Below are positions 35,490-52,121 of a stretch of 64,000 nt of DNA, in pieces (within the stretch, counting starts at the first letter, position 1; the number at the start of each line of letters is the position of its first letter). Made by a program: the position numbers and the translations under genes. Source of the stretch: Haematomicrobium sanguinis DSM 21259 (GTDB lineage Bacteria > Actinomycetota > Actinomycetes > Actinomycetales > Micrococcaceae). The stretch spans positions 92,170 through 156,169 of the forward strand of contig NZ_JIAG01000008.1 in assembly GCF_000688395.1 (NCBI RefSeq), written 5' to 3'. The notes under the pieces are model-generated. The model searched no databases. It had not been told where the DNA came from and worked only from the letters and a program-made list of their open reading frames with translations.

Positions 35490-35577
35490 GCATTAAATTA
35501 GAACACATATTCGAACAAGCGCAACCCCTCCGATTCAAAAAAGGGCACGGCTGGTTTCGGGTGCGCCCTGGTGATCA

Positions 35578-35622
35578 ACGACGGCGGGAGGTTGCCTTCA
35601 TGAGGCAACCTCCCGCCGTCGT
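35578..35622 (-). terminator. Strong terminator hairpin after the alpha/beta hydrolase gene
   Basis: A 20-bp perfect stem (35578-35597 with 35603-35622) and a 5-base loop, two bases past the stop of the hydrolase gene. No long U-run follows on the minus strand, as is usual for actinobacterial hairpin terminators. Confidence 0.8.
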
Positions 35623-35624
35623 GC

Positions 35625-36452
35625 TTAAGCAGGCGAACCCTCCCCCTCTTGGCGCGGGAGGAAGGCGTCGAGCAGGTGGAACAGAGCCTCGGGTTGATCG
35701 AGGTGCACGTCATGCCCGGCGTCGCGCACCGACATGCACGTGGTTTCCGGGCGTGTGTCGGCGAGCCGCTGAATCTGCGAGGGCGTAAACATGCCGCGTT
35801 CGCCGAAGATCGCCAGCGTGGGAGCGTGCACCCTGGACCATTCTTCCCAGCGGGTCGGCACGATTTCGCGCGCGAGGCGCCCCATCGTGAGGGCGTCGAA
35901 GCGCGGACGATATCCATCGGAGTGCTTCGCCAGCCCCTCGACCCAGGACCGGGCGATGGCGGAATCGCCAAGGAACTCGGATGCTTCGGCGCGACTGGCA
36001 AACGGAAGCGGCCATGACGCGAAATAGGATTGAATTTCGTGCGCAAAATCGGAATCGGGCTGGCCCGCGGGCACGGTTTCCATGAGCGCCAATGTGCCGA
36101 CACGCGAGGGCGCGATAGCCGCGGCAACCATCGCAATCAATCCGCCCAGAGACTGCCCGACGAGCGACACGCGCACACCGGGCACTAAGCGATCTGCAAC
36201 GCGCCACACGTCCTCGACGAGTGCGTCCACGCTGACATCCACGGGGACCTGCTCACTCAGGCCGTGTCCGCGCAGGTCTGGAACCAGGGCGGTGCGTCCT
36301 TTCGCTGCGAGCTTGTCGGCGAGAAGAATCATCTCCTCCCCTGAGCCAGCGAGCCCGTGCAACAACAGCACGGCCGGGCCCGCTCCCCAGCGTCGAACAC
36401 TGAGGCGCGTGCCATCGCTGCCGTTCACCTCGACACGATCACCACTGTTCAT
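35625..36452 (-). CDS. Alpha/beta hydrolase
   Basis: A 275-aa serine hydrolase. LLLHGLAGSGEEM holds the oxyanion HG, LVGQSLGGLIAM the GxSxG nucleophile elbow, and RDAGHDVHLDQPE the catalytic His, with an acidic residue near FGERGMF. Substrate unknown; esterase, lipase or peptidase are all possible. The ATG at 36452 overlaps the SRPBCC gene stop by 4 bp, so the pair is probably cotranscribed. Confidence 0.85.
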   Translation of the reverse strand: MNSGDRVEVNGSDGTRLSVRRWGAGPAVLLLHGLAGSGEEMILLADKLAAKGRTALVPDLRGHGLSEQVPVDVSVDALVEDVWRVADRLVPGVRVSLVGQSLGGLIAMVAAAIAPSRVGTLALMETVPAGQPDSDFAHEIQSYFASWPLPFASRAEASEFLGDSAIARSWVEGLAKHSDGYRPRFDALTMGRLAREIVPTRWEEWSRVHAPTLAIFGERGMFTPSQIQRLADTRPETTCMSVRDAGHDVHLDQPEALFHLLDAFLPRQEGEGSPA

Positions 36453-36943
36453 CGGCCTGCCTCCAATTCTCTGCGAACCGCCGCGAGCGCTCGCGCCATG
36501 ACGCGGCCGTGCGCCCAAGCGAATACGGGGCGCAAGCCTAGGGCGCTTCCCCAGCGTAAGGCCCACGAGTTTGCCGCCACGTGCCAGGTGATTTCCACGG
36601 TGCTACGTGTTTGCCCACCGCTCTCGCCCGCATCAAACCGCACAATCGCATACCCTGCCAGATCGCCGCGGCTCACCAGCACCAATTCGGACCCTGGTGT
36701 CACGGCGACAACCTTCAACCGCACTCGGATCGTCGCGCCGTACGGCGCGCGCACCAGCAGGCCAAAGGAATCGGCGACTTGCGCTCGCCAGGGGGCATCG
36801 CCGTCGAGCATCACGTCCGGGAACCACGCGGCCCACGCGCGCCGCACCACCAAGGCATCCCAGCATGCCGACACCGGCGCATAAATATTCCATTCCGTCA
36901 CAAACCGGTAAATCAGCGGATGCGGTGCGCACTCGAAATCCAT
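36449..36943 (-). CDS. SRPBCC/START-like protein
   Basis: About 164 aa. FVTEWNIYAPVSACWDALV is the usual start of polyketide-cyclase/START-like SRPBCC domains, and the C-terminal helix (RVMARALAAVRREL) closes the helix-grip fold, which binds hydrophobic ligands. The start is uncertain: the ATG at 36943 lies within a dispersed repeat, while a GTG at 36901 gives 150 aa that begin exactly at VTEW. Overlaps the hydrolase gene by 4 bp. Confidence 0.7.
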   Translation of the reverse strand: MDFECAPHPLIYRFVTEWNIYAPVSACWDALVVRRAWAAWFPDVMLDGDAPWRAQVADSFGLLVRAPYGATIRVRLKVVAVTPGSELVLVSRGDLAGYAIVRFDAGESGGQTRSTVEITWHVAANSWALRWGSALGLRPVFAWAHGRVMARALAAVRRELEAGR

Positions 36944-36998
36944 TGTGCAGAAAATGCACGCCTTAGCGGCGTGTCGCGCGCGTGTCTTGCACAGTCGA
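36930..36998. repeat. 69-bp dispersed repeat, copy A (arg region)
   Basis: Begins CACTCGAAATC and ends CTTGCACAGTCGA. A copy of exactly the same length lies at 47660-47728 with mostly identical bases. Here the stem is partly decayed (TGTGCA/TGCACA remains). It overlaps the possible ATG of the SRPBCC gene and stands 12 bp before the argC control region. Confidence 0.75.
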
Positions 36999-37009
36999 AA
37001 GAGAGCGGG

Positions 37010-39268
<2,259 letters not shown>

Positions 39269-39338
39269 ACGATTCCGGCCGCGCTCACAGCCGGGATTGG
39301 TAACCTAGATCACATCCAATCCCTTCCGGCGGTGAGCA

Positions 39339-40541
39339 ATGGCGCAAAGCCCCTATTTGGCCGACCTCGAACGCATCGGGCAACCGCGTGCGCTCGTCGA
39401 TCAGTCCTGGTTGCGCTCGCGAACCTACCTGGGCACCCCGGAGCGGGCGCGTGCCACGATTGACCTCGACGACCAGGCGCTGGCCGCCTATCGCTCGGCG
39501 CACCCGCTAGCCACCGCGCTTCCGGTCGTGAAAAAACTCCTCCTCGACGGCATCGAGGACGCCGGATTGCTCGTCGCCATGGGCGACGCCGCGGGCCGCA
39601 TCCTCTGGCTCGAGGGCGACCGCACGCTACGCGCCCGCGCCGAAAACATGAACTTCCTGGAAGGCGCCGACTGGTCAGAGCGCGCCGTCGGCACGAGCGC
39701 ACCCGGAACGGCCCTCGCGCTCGACCACGGCATCCAAATCCACGCCGCCGAACACTTCAACCCGCAAGTTCAGGCCTGGAGCTGCACCGCCGCCCCGATC
39801 CACGATCCGCAAACCGGCGCCATGCTGGGATTCCTCGACATCACCGGCGGTGCCACGGCGGTCGCCCCGCATGCACTCGGCCGCCTCGGCGCCACCGTGG
39901 AAGCGATCGAGGCGCACCTCTTGCTGCATCGGCTCAGCCACCCGCAGTCCGCAGGAGTTCGGCTCGCCGTGCTCGGGCAGGACACCGCGACACTCACCGC
40001 AGCCCACGGCAACCTTACGTTGTCGGCCAGGCACAGCGACATTGCCTTCCTCCTCAGCCACCACGCGAGCGGGCAGAGCGCCGAAGAGCTCGCCGAAGCG
40101 GTGTACGGGCCGGGCGCAAGCCCGCTCACCATCCGCGCCGAGGTCACCCGGTTGCGCGCCATCCTTACCGCGTACGACGGCGATACTCGCCTTGAATCTC
40201 GACCGTATCGACTCCTTTCCCCCTGGGACACGGACGTTCATGAACTTCTCACCGCGATCGATCGCGGTGAGTACGAGCGTGTTCTCGACCTCTACCGCGG
40301 CCCGCTACTTCCCGGATCCCGGGCTCCAGGAGTTGAAGCGCTGCGGCAAGAGATCGAAAATACGGTTCGTGAAGCCATGCTAGATGCCGGCTCCGACATT
40401 CTCGCGAGCTTTGCGCTCACGCACGGCTCGAGCCACGATTTACCCCTGTACCGCGCGGCTCTTGGCGCGCTCGATTCCCGATCCCCGCGCCGAGCCGCGC
40501 TCGTGGTGCGCGCCGAACAAGCCGAAGCCGAGCTCGAATAG
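39339..40541 (+). CDS. GAF-domain transcriptional regulator of the aldehyde dehydrogenase operon
   Basis: A 400-aa protein. The N-terminal 190 residues resemble the sensor part of AcoR-like activators ([10 protein letters not shown], a GAF domain with [37 protein letters not shown]). No sigma-54 AAA domain follows; instead there is a winged-helix region ([25 protein letters not shown]...) and a helical tail. In actinobacteria such proteins commonly precede an aldehyde dehydrogenase and DUF779, as here. Probably senses an aldehyde, alcohol or acetoin and binds the TGCAA palindrome at 40578. Confidence 0.8.
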   Translation: MAQSPYLADLERIGQPRALVDQSWLRSRTYLGTPERARATIDLDDQALAAYRSAHPLATALPVVKKLLLDGIEDAGLLVAMGDAAGRILWLEGDRTLRARAENMNFLEGADWSERAVGTSAPGTALALDHGIQIHAAEHFNPQVQAWSCTAAPIHDPQTGAMLGFLDITGGATAVAPHALGRLGATVEAIEAHLLLHRLSHPQSAGVRLAVLGQDTATLTAAHGNLTLSARHSDIAFLLSHHASGQSAEELAEAVYGPGASPLTIRAEVTRLRAILTAYDGDTRLESRPYRLLSPWDTDVHELLTAIDRGEYERVLDLYRGPLLPGSRAPGVEALRQEIENTVREAMLDAGSDILASFALTHGSSHDLPLYRAALGALDSRSPRRAALVVRAEQAEAELE

Positions 40542-40577
40542 CCGGGAACACGCCGTCGTACTTCACAGCCGGGCGCG

Positions 40578-40591
40578 TGCAATAAGTTGCA
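40578..40591. promoter_or_regulatory. TGCAA-TAAG-TTGCA palindrome before the aldehyde dehydrogenase gene
   Basis: A perfect inverted repeat with 5-base arms and 4-base spacer, 57 bp before the aldehyde dehydrogenase start. AcoR-type regulators recognise TGCAAC/GTTGCA-like sites, so the upstream GAF protein is the likely binder. Confidence 0.5.
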
Positions 40592-40647
40592 ACCTTTGGG
40601 CTCCTAGGCTGGCCTTGTCAGCGAGGGTCATATTCAAAGGAGATGTG

Positions 40648-42171
40648 ATGACCGTTTATGCAGCGCCGGAACAGAGCACGGCACCGTTCAACTTCAAGGA
40701 TCGCTACGACAATTTCATTGGCGGCCAGTGGGTGCCGCCGAGTTCCGGCGAGTACTTCGAGGATATTAGCCCGGTCAACGGGAAGGTTTTCACGACGATC
40801 GCCCGCGGAAATGCCGAGGACGTCGACAAGGCGGTGGACGCGGCATGGGGTGCCTTCGCGTCCTGGTCTAAGACGTCGCCGACCGAGCGCGCCAATATCC
40901 TGCTAAAAATTGCCGACCGCATCGAAGCGAATATCGATGACCTGGCGGTCGCCGAGGTGTGGGACAACGGCAAACCCATTCGAGAGGCGCTTGCCGCAGA
41001 CTTGCCACTTGCGGCAGACCACTTCCGGTATTTCGCCTCGGCGATCCGGGCGCAAGAGGGCGGCATCTCGCAACTGGACGAGGAGACTGTTGCCTACCAT
41101 TTCCACGAACCGCTGGGCGTGGTGGCCCAGATCATTCCGTGGAACTTCCCGCTGCTGATGGCCACCTGGAAGCTCGCCCCGGCGCTCGCGGCCGGAAACT
41201 GCGTGGTGTTGAAACCCGCCGAGCAGACACCGGCCTCGATCCACGTGCTGATGGAACTTATCGCGGATCTGATTCCGCCGGGCGTGGTGAACATTGTCAA
41301 CGGCTTCGGCATTGAAGCGGGCGCGCCGCTGGCGTCGCATCCGCGGATCCGCAAAGTCGCATTCACCGGTGAAACCACCACGGGACGGCTCGTCATGCAA
41401 TATGCGAGCGAGAACCTGATCCCGGTCACCCTGGAACTTGGCGGCAAGAGTCCCAACATTTTCTTTGCCGACGTGGCCCTGGCCCAAGATGACTACTACT
41501 CCAAAGCACTGGAAGGTTTCGCGCTCTTCGCGCTCAACCAGGGCGAGGTGTGCACGTGTCCGAGCCGGGCGCTGGTGCAAGAGTCGATCTTTGACCAGTT
41601 TGTGGGGGATGCGCTGGAGCGGGTCAAGGCCATGAAGCAGGGCAACCCGTTGGATACCGACACCCAGGTTGGCGCGCAGGCCTCCAACGACCAACTCGAA
41701 AAGATTCTCTCCTATATCGACATTGGCCGCCAAGAAGGCGCCGAGGTGCTCATTGGCGGTGGCCGCGCCGAACTCGACGGCGACCTTGCCGAGGGGTATT
41801 ACGTGCAACCCACCGTATTCCGCGGCAACAATTCGATGCGGCTGTTCCAGGAGGAAATCTTCGGGCCGGTGCTCTCGCTGACCAGCTTCCGGGACTATGA
41901 TGACGCGATCTCCATCGCCAATGACACGCTGTACGGTCTCGGCGCAGGGGTGTGGACGCGCGATAACAACACGCTCTACCATGCGGGCCGCGCCATTGAA
42001 GCGGGACGGGTGTGGTGCAACACGTATCACGCCTACCCGGCGCACGCTGCCTTTGGCGGATACAAACAGTCCGGTATCGGCCGCGAAAACCACAAGATGA
42101 TGCTGGACCATTATCAGCAGACCAAGAACATGCTGGTGAGCTACTCGGACCAAGAGCTGGGGTTCTTCTAG
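40648..42171 (+). CDS. Aldehyde dehydrogenase (acetaldehyde/aliphatic type)
   Basis: A 507-aa NAD(P)-dependent enzyme. [34 protein letters not shown] is the cofactor-binding region, [14 protein letters not shown] holds the catalytic Glu and [15 protein letters not shown] the catalytic Cys. Length and motifs match the ExaC/AcoD acetaldehyde dehydrogenase group. The ATG at 40648 has AAAGGAGA before it. Followed 3 bp later by a DUF779 gene, the usual partner. The cassette interrupts the arginine cluster. Confidence 0.93.
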   Translation: MTVYAAPEQSTAPFNFKDRYDNFIGGQWVPPSSGEYFEDISPVNGKVFTTIARGNAEDVDKAVDAAWGAFASWSKTSPTERANILLKIADRIEANIDDLAVAEVWDNGKPIREALAADLPLAADHFRYFASAIRAQEGGISQLDEETVAYHFHEPLGVVAQIIPWNFPLLMATWKLAPALAAGNCVVLKPAEQTPASIHVLMELIADLIPPGVVNIVNGFGIEAGAPLASHPRIRKVAFTGETTTGRLVMQYASENLIPVTLELGGKSPNIFFADVALAQDDYYSKALEGFALFALNQGEVCTCPSRALVQESIFDQFVGDALERVKAMKQGNPLDTDTQVGAQASNDQLEKILSYIDIGRQEGAEVLIGGGRAELDGDLAEGYYVQPTVFRGNNSMRLFQEEIFGPVLSLTSFRDYDDAISIANDTLYGLGAGVWTRDNNTLYHAGRAIEAGRVWCNTYHAYPAHAAFGGYKQSGIGRENHKMMLDHYQQTKNMLVSYSDQELGFF

Positions 42172-42174
42172 GCC

Positions 42175-42567
42175 GTGGCCTCGATGGTGCATCGGGTGGA
42201 TGTCAGTCCCGCAGCGGCCGAGCTGCTGCGGGACCTGGCCGCCACGCACGGCCCGCTCATGTTTCACCAATCCGGCGGCTGCTGCGACGGAAGCTCGCCC
42301 ATGTGCTATCCGGTGGGGATGTTCCGGGTGGGCGCCTCGGACGTGTTGCTGGGATCGCTCGAGGTGCCCGGGCTGGGGGACGAGGTTCCGGTCTACATGT
42401 CTGCCTCGCAGTTCGAATACTGGAAGCACACGCATTTGACCATTGACGTGGTGGATGGCCGCGGGAGCGGATTCAGCGTCGAGGCGCCGCTGGGGAAACG
42501 GTTCTTGATTCGCTCGCGATTATTCACCGACGAGGAAAGCGCGGCGCTGGCCCGCAAGCCCGTTTGA
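42175..42567 (+). CDS. DUF779 family protein
   Basis: A 130-aa protein with the conserved QSGGCCDGSSPMCYP motif (three cysteines, possible metal site) and VYMSASQFEYWKHTHLTIDVV. Function unknown; it nearly always follows an ExaC-type aldehyde dehydrogenase in actinobacteria. GTG start. Its stop codon overlaps the -35 element of the argB promoter. Confidence 0.85.
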   Translation: MASMVHRVDVSPAAAELLRDLAATHGPLMFHQSGGCCDGSSPMCYPVGMFRVGASDVLLGSLEVPGLGDEVPVYMSASQFEYWKHTHLTIDVVDGRGSGFSVEAPLGKRFLIRSRLFTDEESAALARKPV

Positions 42568-42592
42568 ATAAATATGCGTGCGGATGTATATT
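42564..42592 (+). promoter_or_regulatory. argB promoter with overlapping ARG box
   Basis: TTGAAT (42564-42569), 17 bp, TATATT (42587-42592): a near-consensus housekeeping promoter. Its left half, TGAATAAATATG, equals the argC site and reads as an ARG box; GATGTATATTCTCTGTATG continues the second box. The ATG of argB is 7 bp after the -10, so the mRNA probably lacks a leader. Confidence 0.75.
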
Positions 42593-42598
42593 CTCTGT

Positions 42599-43583
42599 AT
42601 GTCCACAAGTCAGACCGGGGCGAACCCCGCCAGCGCCACCAGCGGCACCGCCGAGCCGCGCAATCTCGCCGCCGAAACCCTGAAGCGCGCGCACCTGCAG
42701 GCCGAAACCCTCGTTGAAGCGCTTCCGTGGATTCAACAGTTTGCCGGCTCGACCATGGTCATCAAATACGGCGGCAACGCCATGATCAATGATGACTTGC
42801 GCCGCGCCTTCGCCGAAGACGTCGTGTTTTTGCACCATGTGGGCATCAAGCCGGTCGTGGTGCACGGCGGCGGCCCGCAAATCAACGCGATGCTCACCAA
42901 GCTCGGCATTGAAAGCGAGTTCCGCGGGGGCCTGCGCGTCACCACACAGGAAACCATGGATGTGGTTCGCATGGTGCTGACGGGCCAAGTGTCCCGGGAA
43001 TTGGTGGGACTCATCAACGCGCACGGCGCCTACGCGGTGGGACTCTCCGGCGAAGACGGCGGCCTGCTTCAAGCCACCCGCACGCACGCCACGGTGGACG
43101 GCGTAAGGATTGACGTCGGCCAGGTTGGGGAAGTGACGGGCGTGAACCCGGGAGCGATCCTCGACCTCTTGGACGCCGGCCGCATCCCCGTGATTTCCAC
43201 CGTCGCCCCGGAAATCGGCGTCCCGGAATCGGTGCTGAACGTCAACGCGGACACCGCTGCGGCCGCCGTCGCCATCGCCCTCGGCGCCGAACGCCTGCTG
43301 ATGCTCACCGACGTCGAGGGCCTCTACGCCGCGTGGCCGGACAAAAACTCGCTTATTTCCAGCATCGGCGCGGATGAACTGCGCACCATGATCCCCGGCC
43401 TAGTTTCCGGGATGATCCCCAAAATGTCGGCGTGCCTGGAGGCCGTGGACAACGGCGTTCCGCGCGCCGCGATTGTGGACGGGCGCCTTCCGCACTCCGT
43501 CCTCCTGGAAACCTTCACCAACGCCGGCATCGGCACCCAAGTGGTCCCGGCCGGCACCGACACTCACCGCACCGGAGGCACCC

Positions 43584-43591
<8 letters not shown>
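42599..43591 (+). CDS. argB: N-acetylglutamate kinase
   Basis: Second step of arginine synthesis. The 330-aa protein has [10 protein letters not shown] (phosphate loop Lys), [14 protein letters not shown] and [28 protein letters not shown]. The N-terminal extension of about 50 residues precedes a helix (LPWIQQFAG) typical of arginine-inhibited hexameric forms. The ATG at 42599 lies 7 bp after a good -10 box, hence leaderless. Overlaps argD by 8 bp. Confidence 0.96.
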
Positions 43592-46437
<2,846 letters not shown>

Positions 46438-46448
46438 GGACAAAACTC

Positions 46449-47654
46449 ATGGCAGAAAGAATTGTGCTTGCATATTCGGGCGGGCTGGACACCTCGGTCG
46501 CGATCGGGTGGATCGGCGAGGCTACCGGTGCCGAGGTTGTGGCGGTGGCCGTGGACGTGGGGCAGGGCGGCGAGTCGCTGGAAACGGTGCGTCAGCGCGC
46601 CCTGGACTGCGGTGCCGTCGAGGCGTATGTGGCGGATGCGCGTGACGAGTTCGCTAGCGAATACTGCATGCCGGCGCTTAAGGCGAATGCACTATACATG
46701 GACGCCTACCCGCTAGTGTCCGCGGTATCACGCCCGGTGATCGTCAAACACTTGGTCAAAGCGGCCCGCGAGTTCGGTGCCACCACCGTGGCGCACGGGT
46801 GCACCGGGAAGGGCAACGACCAAGTGCGCTTTGAAGTCGGCATCCAGACGCTCGGACCGGACTTGAAGTGCATTGCCCCGGTGCGTGACCTAGCGCTCAC
46901 CCGGGACAAGGCGATCGACTACGCAGAAGCGAACAACCTGCCCATTGAGACCACCAAAAAGAACCCGTTCTCGATTGACCAAAACGTGTGGGGGCGTGCG
47001 GTGGAAACCGGGTTCTTGGAGGACATTTGGAACGGGCCCACCAAAGACGTTTACGATTACACCGACTCTCCAGAAAACTCGCCTGCGCCGGACGTGGTGA
47101 CCATTACCTTTAAAGAGGGCATCCCGGTGGCGCTCGATGGCCAAGAGGTCACCCCATTGCAGGCCATTCAAGAGCTCAACCGCCGCGCCGGCGCGCAGGG
47201 CGTGGGCCGGATCGACATTGTCGAGGACCGGCTGGTGGGCATTAAGAGCCGCGAAATCTATGAGGCACCCGGCGCGATGGCCCTCATCGCCGCGCACAAG
47301 GAACTGGAAAACGTGACCGTGGAGCGCGAACTCGCCCGGTTCAAGAAAACCGTGGGCCAGCGCTGGACCGAACTCGTCTACGACGGCCAGTGGTTCTCCC
47401 CGCTCAAGCGCTCACTGGACACCTTCATCGACGACACGCAAAAGTGGGTCAACGGCGATATTCGCCTGGAACTGCACGGCGGCCGCGCCACGGTTCAGGG
47501 CCGCCGCTCCGACACCGGATTGTACGATTTCAACCTCGCCACCTATGACACCGGCGACAGCTTCGACCAGTCCTCGGCCCGCGGTTTCATCGACATTTTC
47601 GGGCTGTCCTCCAAGGTCGCGACCGAACGCGACGAGCGCAACCCGGTCACGTAA
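46449..47654 (+). CDS. argG: Argininosuccinate synthase
   Basis: Joins citrulline and aspartate with ATP. The 401-aa protein starts [18 protein letters not shown] (PP-loop SGGxDTS), with [15 protein letters not shown] and the later [14 protein letters not shown], standard for the type I enzyme. Immediately follows argR. A large hairpin follows its stop and may reduce read-through to argH. Confidence 0.97.
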   Translation: MAERIVLAYSGGLDTSVAIGWIGEATGAEVVAVAVDVGQGGESLETVRQRALDCGAVEAYVADARDEFASEYCMPALKANALYMDAYPLVSAVSRPVIVKHLVKAAREFGATTVAHGCTGKGNDQVRFEVGIQTLGPDLKCIAPVRDLALTRDKAIDYAEANNLPIETTKKNPFSIDQNVWGRAVETGFLEDIWNGPTKDVYDYTDSPENSPAPDVVTITFKEGIPVALDGQEVTPLQAIQELNRRAGAQGVGRIDIVEDRLVGIKSREIYEAPGAMALIAAHKELENVTVERELARFKKTVGQRWTELVYDGQWFSPLKRSLDTFIDDTQKWVNGDIRLELHGGRATVQGRRSDTGLYDFNLATYDTGDSFDQSSARGFIDIFGLSSKVATERDERNPVT

Positions 47655-47659
47655 CCGCA

Positions 47660-47728
47660 CACTCGAAATCGACTGTGCAGATAATGCACACTTGCACGGC
47701 GTGTCGCGTGCGTGTTCTGCACAGTCGA
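47660..47728. repeat. 69-bp dispersed repeat, copy B, forming a long hairpin before argH
   Basis: Same length and mostly the same bases as 36930-36998. Here AAATCGACTGTGCAGA (47666-47681) pairs perfectly over 16 bp with 47716-47731, enclosing a 34-base loop with an inner GCACG/CGTGC stem. TTTTT follows. Could attenuate argG-argH transcription. Confidence 0.75.
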
Positions 47729-47735
47729 TTTTTAA

Positions 47736-49223
<1,488 letters not shown>

Positions 49224-49319
49224 CCCACATCACAAATCCATTACACGCGTGCGCGCCGGTAACCGATCGCCGAAAACCTTCAATACCCTTGTCGAGGAAC
49301 GTCAAGGAGTGTGCCATTC

Positions 49320-51077
49320 ATGACCACATTGTTGGAGCCGTTTGCGGGCGAAAAGCCGAAGGAGCCTGCGCGCACCAAGAAGCGCCGCACCAAAATATGG
49401 GTGTGGAGCATTGTGGGCGCGCTCGTGCTCATCCTTGGCACCGTGATCACGTTGCAATTGCTCTACCCGAAGGAGCAGGCGCTACCTTTCGCCGAGATTA
49501 ATGGCGAGAGTGTGGGCTGGCAAAGCTACAGCGAGATCACTCAACGCACACAACAAGCGGCGGACAGCGCCACCATCTCGATCGAGGCGCCCATGGGCAA
49601 ATCGACCTCGGATTCGCTGGAGAATTTTGGTGCCACCGTAGACCCCGACGCCACCTTTAAAACTCTCAGCGACTACCCGCAAGAGCAACGGTTCATCCCC
49701 TTCTCCATCCTATTTCAGCGCCCGCAGGTCACCGCCCTCACCGCGACCTTTGACACGGCACGGCTCACCGAGCGCACTGCCGCCGCCGCAAAGGAGCTGA
49801 GCGTCACACCCACCGACGCGAAACTCACGGTCACTGGCACCGACGTCACAGTCAGCGCGGAAAAATCCGGTCAAAAGGTGGACGCATCCGCTCTCGCCCA
49901 GCAACTCGAGGACACGCCCATCGCTTTCGGCGGGACCACCGCCGTCGACGCCAACGCAACGGAAGAGCAACCGCAAATCACCGCCCAAGCGCTCTCCCAG
50001 GTGCAACAAGAGGCGGCCGCGATCGTCAAGCGCCCCACCGTTATCGAAGGCGCACAAGAGCCCATAAAGGTCGAGCCGAAACAGGTTGCCGACTGGATCA
50101 GCGTGGACACGGGCGGCGACAAACCGGCCCTCACCGCGAACCAAGACGCGATCCGCGCCTACGTCGACGGGCTCAACAAGGAGCTGTCCAGCGAGGGCAA
50201 AGCGGACGTGGTGACCGTGGTGGACGGCGAGGAAACCAAACGCGAGAAGGGTGAACCCGCCGCGATCCTCGCCACCGACCAACTTGTCCAAGCGATCTCC
50301 GACAACGTTCTGAAAGACGCCCCCAAGCTCACCATCGGCGCGCAACTGACCGTCACCGAACTCCCGGCGATCTACAACGAAACCTTCACGCACAGCGAGA
50401 AAGGCCTGCAAGCCTACGTTGACACGCTCGGCCGGGACATGAACGTCACCGTCTCGCTACAACAGCTCGAGGGTGAAAAATGGTCCGCGAGTACGCGCGG
50501 GAGCGAATCGCGCGTCTCGGCCAGCGATTACAAACTCTTCGTCGCCCTCTACCTCTTTGACCAAATCAACAAGGGCAAAATGTCCTGGGGCGATCAGGTC
50601 CCCGGGCAGGGCACCGATGTCGCCGGTTGCTTCGACCGCATGACCGTGGATTCCACTAACCCGTGCGCGGAGGAATGGCTGCGGGAATTTGGCCGCGACA
50701 ACGTCAACAAATTCATTTGGGACAAGGGCTTTTCCAGGGCCACCAAGTTCTCGACCGACGGCTCGGCCACCGTCACCAGCGCCAACGACCTCACCAAATT
50801 CATGGTGGGCATGTACAACGACACCCTGGTCTCCGGCGCCAACAAGGACCGCCTCATCACCAACCTGGGGCGCCACCCGTTCCGCTACGGCATCCCCACC
50901 GGCAGCTCCGGCGCCGTCTATGACAAGGTCGGTTTCCTGTGGGATTACGTCAACGACTCCGGAATCGTGGTCCACCCCGGCGGCGACTACGTGATCACCG
51001 TCATGACCAAGGGCCAGTCCTACGCGAAGATCGCCGAAATCACCCGCACCGTAGAAGACATCATGTACGGGGGCTAA
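49320..51077 (+). CDS. Membrane-anchored serine-hydrolase-like (class A beta-lactamase-fold) envelope protein
   Basis: A 585-aa protein. A basic cytoplasmic start (KKRRTK) leads into one membrane helix (IWVWSIVGALVLILGTVITLQLL), placing the rest outside. The middle region (about 60-350) has repeated beta-rich segments like the peptidoglycan-binding domains next to VanW-type proteins. The C-terminal part has serine-hydrolase spacing: S402-D-Y-K405, S-T-N at 445-447 and K536-V-G, matching SxxK, SxN and KxG. Two Cys around 437-449 may form a disulfide. A role in cell-wall metabolism is inferred. ATG 49320 has AGGAG ten bases upstream. Confidence 0.7.
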   Translation: MTTLLEPFAGEKPKEPARTKKRRTKIWVWSIVGALVLILGTVITLQLLYPKEQALPFAEINGESVGWQSYSEITQRTQQAADSATISIEAPMGKSTSDSLENFGATVDPDATFKTLSDYPQEQRFIPFSILFQRPQVTALTATFDTARLTERTAAAAKELSVTPTDAKLTVTGTDVTVSAEKSGQKVDASALAQQLEDTPIAFGGTTAVDANATEEQPQITAQALSQVQQEAAAIVKRPTVIEGAQEPIKVEPKQVADWISVDTGGDKPALTANQDAIRAYVDGLNKELSSEGKADVVTVVDGEETKREKGEPAAILATDQLVQAISDNVLKDAPKLTIGAQLTVTELPAIYNETFTHSEKGLQAYVDTLGRDMNVTVSLQQLEGEKWSASTRGSESRVSASDYKLFVALYLFDQINKGKMSWGDQVPGQGTDVAGCFDRMTVDSTNPCAEEWLREFGRDNVNKFIWDKGFSRATKFSTDGSATVTSANDLTKFMVGMYNDTLVSGANKDRLITNLGRHPFRYGIPTGSSGAVYDKVGFLWDYVNDSGIVVHPGGDYVITVMTKGQSYAKIAEITRTVEDIMYGG

Positions 51078-51170
51078 CCTAAGAAAGGTACGACGGCGAT
51101 GCGCACCACGGGCGCGCACCGGCACCAGAACAATGGGGGACCGAGTAACGACGTCGAAGGTGAGTGTGGC

Positions 51171-52112
51171 ATGAAGGTACTGATATCCGGGGCCAGCGGA
51201 TTGATTGGTTCTGCTCTGCAACGAGAGCTTCACGACGCCGGTCACCAGGTGGCGACGCTGGTGCGAGGCGAACCTCGAGGGGCGCACTCCTTAGCCGAAG
51301 ACCACGCGGGGGCATCCCGTTTTGGCTGGGATCCGTCCACGGGCGCAATCGATCCGGCCGCCGTTGAATGGGCGGACGCGATCGTCAATTTGAGCGGCGC
51401 ACCGATCGCCAAGGTGCCGTGGACACGCGGTTACCAACTGAAAATAGCGGAGTCTCGCGTCAATGCGACACGCACCCTGGCCGAGTCAATCGCCCGGGCG
51501 GACTCCCCGCCACGGGTTTTCCTGACCGGTACCGGGATCTCCTACTACGGCGGAGGGGATGAAGTGCAGACGGAGTCCTCGCCGCAAGGAACGGGGTTCC
51601 TGGCCGAGGTGGTGCATCGCTGGGAAGCGGCGGCGGAACCGGCTCGGGCCGTGATCCGGGTGGCGTTTGGCCGGACCGGGCTGGTGTTAGCCTCCGGCGG
51701 CGTCATGACCCCGCTAGTCCTGCAATCTCGGCTGGGGTTTGGCGGACGGCTCGGCGCTGGGGATACGGTGTGGCCGTGGATTAGCTTGCGCGATGAAGTG
51801 GCTGCGATGCGGTTCATTCTGGAAAATGAGGACATTTCCGGCCCGGTCAACCTGGCGGCACCGGTGGAGTCGACCTCGGGGGAACTGACCAAGGCGATTG
51901 CCTCGGCGCTCGGGCGGCCGCACTGGTTCCACGTGCCGCGCTGGGTGTGGGAGATGGCGTTTCCGGTGTCCGCCGAGGAGACGATGTTCACCTCGCAGCG
52001 CGCGGCTCCCGACGTGCTGCTACAGCACGGCTTTAAGTTTCGAGATACCAATATCGCCCGCGTGGTTGGACAGATTCTTGGGGGAGACGCCACGGGTGCG
52101 ACGGCGCGTTAG
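51171..52112 (+). CDS. TIGR01777-type epimerase (YfcH-like SDR)
   Basis: A 313-aa extended short-chain dehydrogenase-like protein. MKVLISGASGLIGSAL is the NAD(P)-binding GxxGxxG, VNLSGAPIA and FLTGTGISYYGG are family hallmarks; the DUF1731 tail (VSAEETMFTSQRAAPDVLLQHGFKF) closes it. Biochemical role not established; homologues affect cell division phenotypes. The ATG at 51171 begins right at the Rossmann strand; an ATG at 51099 would add 24 non-homologous residues. Confidence 0.9.
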   Translation: MKVLISGASGLIGSALQRELHDAGHQVATLVRGEPRGAHSLAEDHAGASRFGWDPSTGAIDPAAVEWADAIVNLSGAPIAKVPWTRGYQLKIAESRVNATRTLAESIARADSPPRVFLTGTGISYYGGGDEVQTESSPQGTGFLAEVVHRWEAAAEPARAVIRVAFGRTGLVLASGGVMTPLVLQSRLGFGGRLGAGDTVWPWISLRDEVAAMRFILENEDISGPVNLAAPVESTSGELTKAIASALGRPHWFHVPRWVWEMAFPVSAEETMFTSQRAAPDVLLQHGFKFRDTNIARVVGQILGGDATGATAR

Positions 52113-52121
52113 GGTGGAGTC

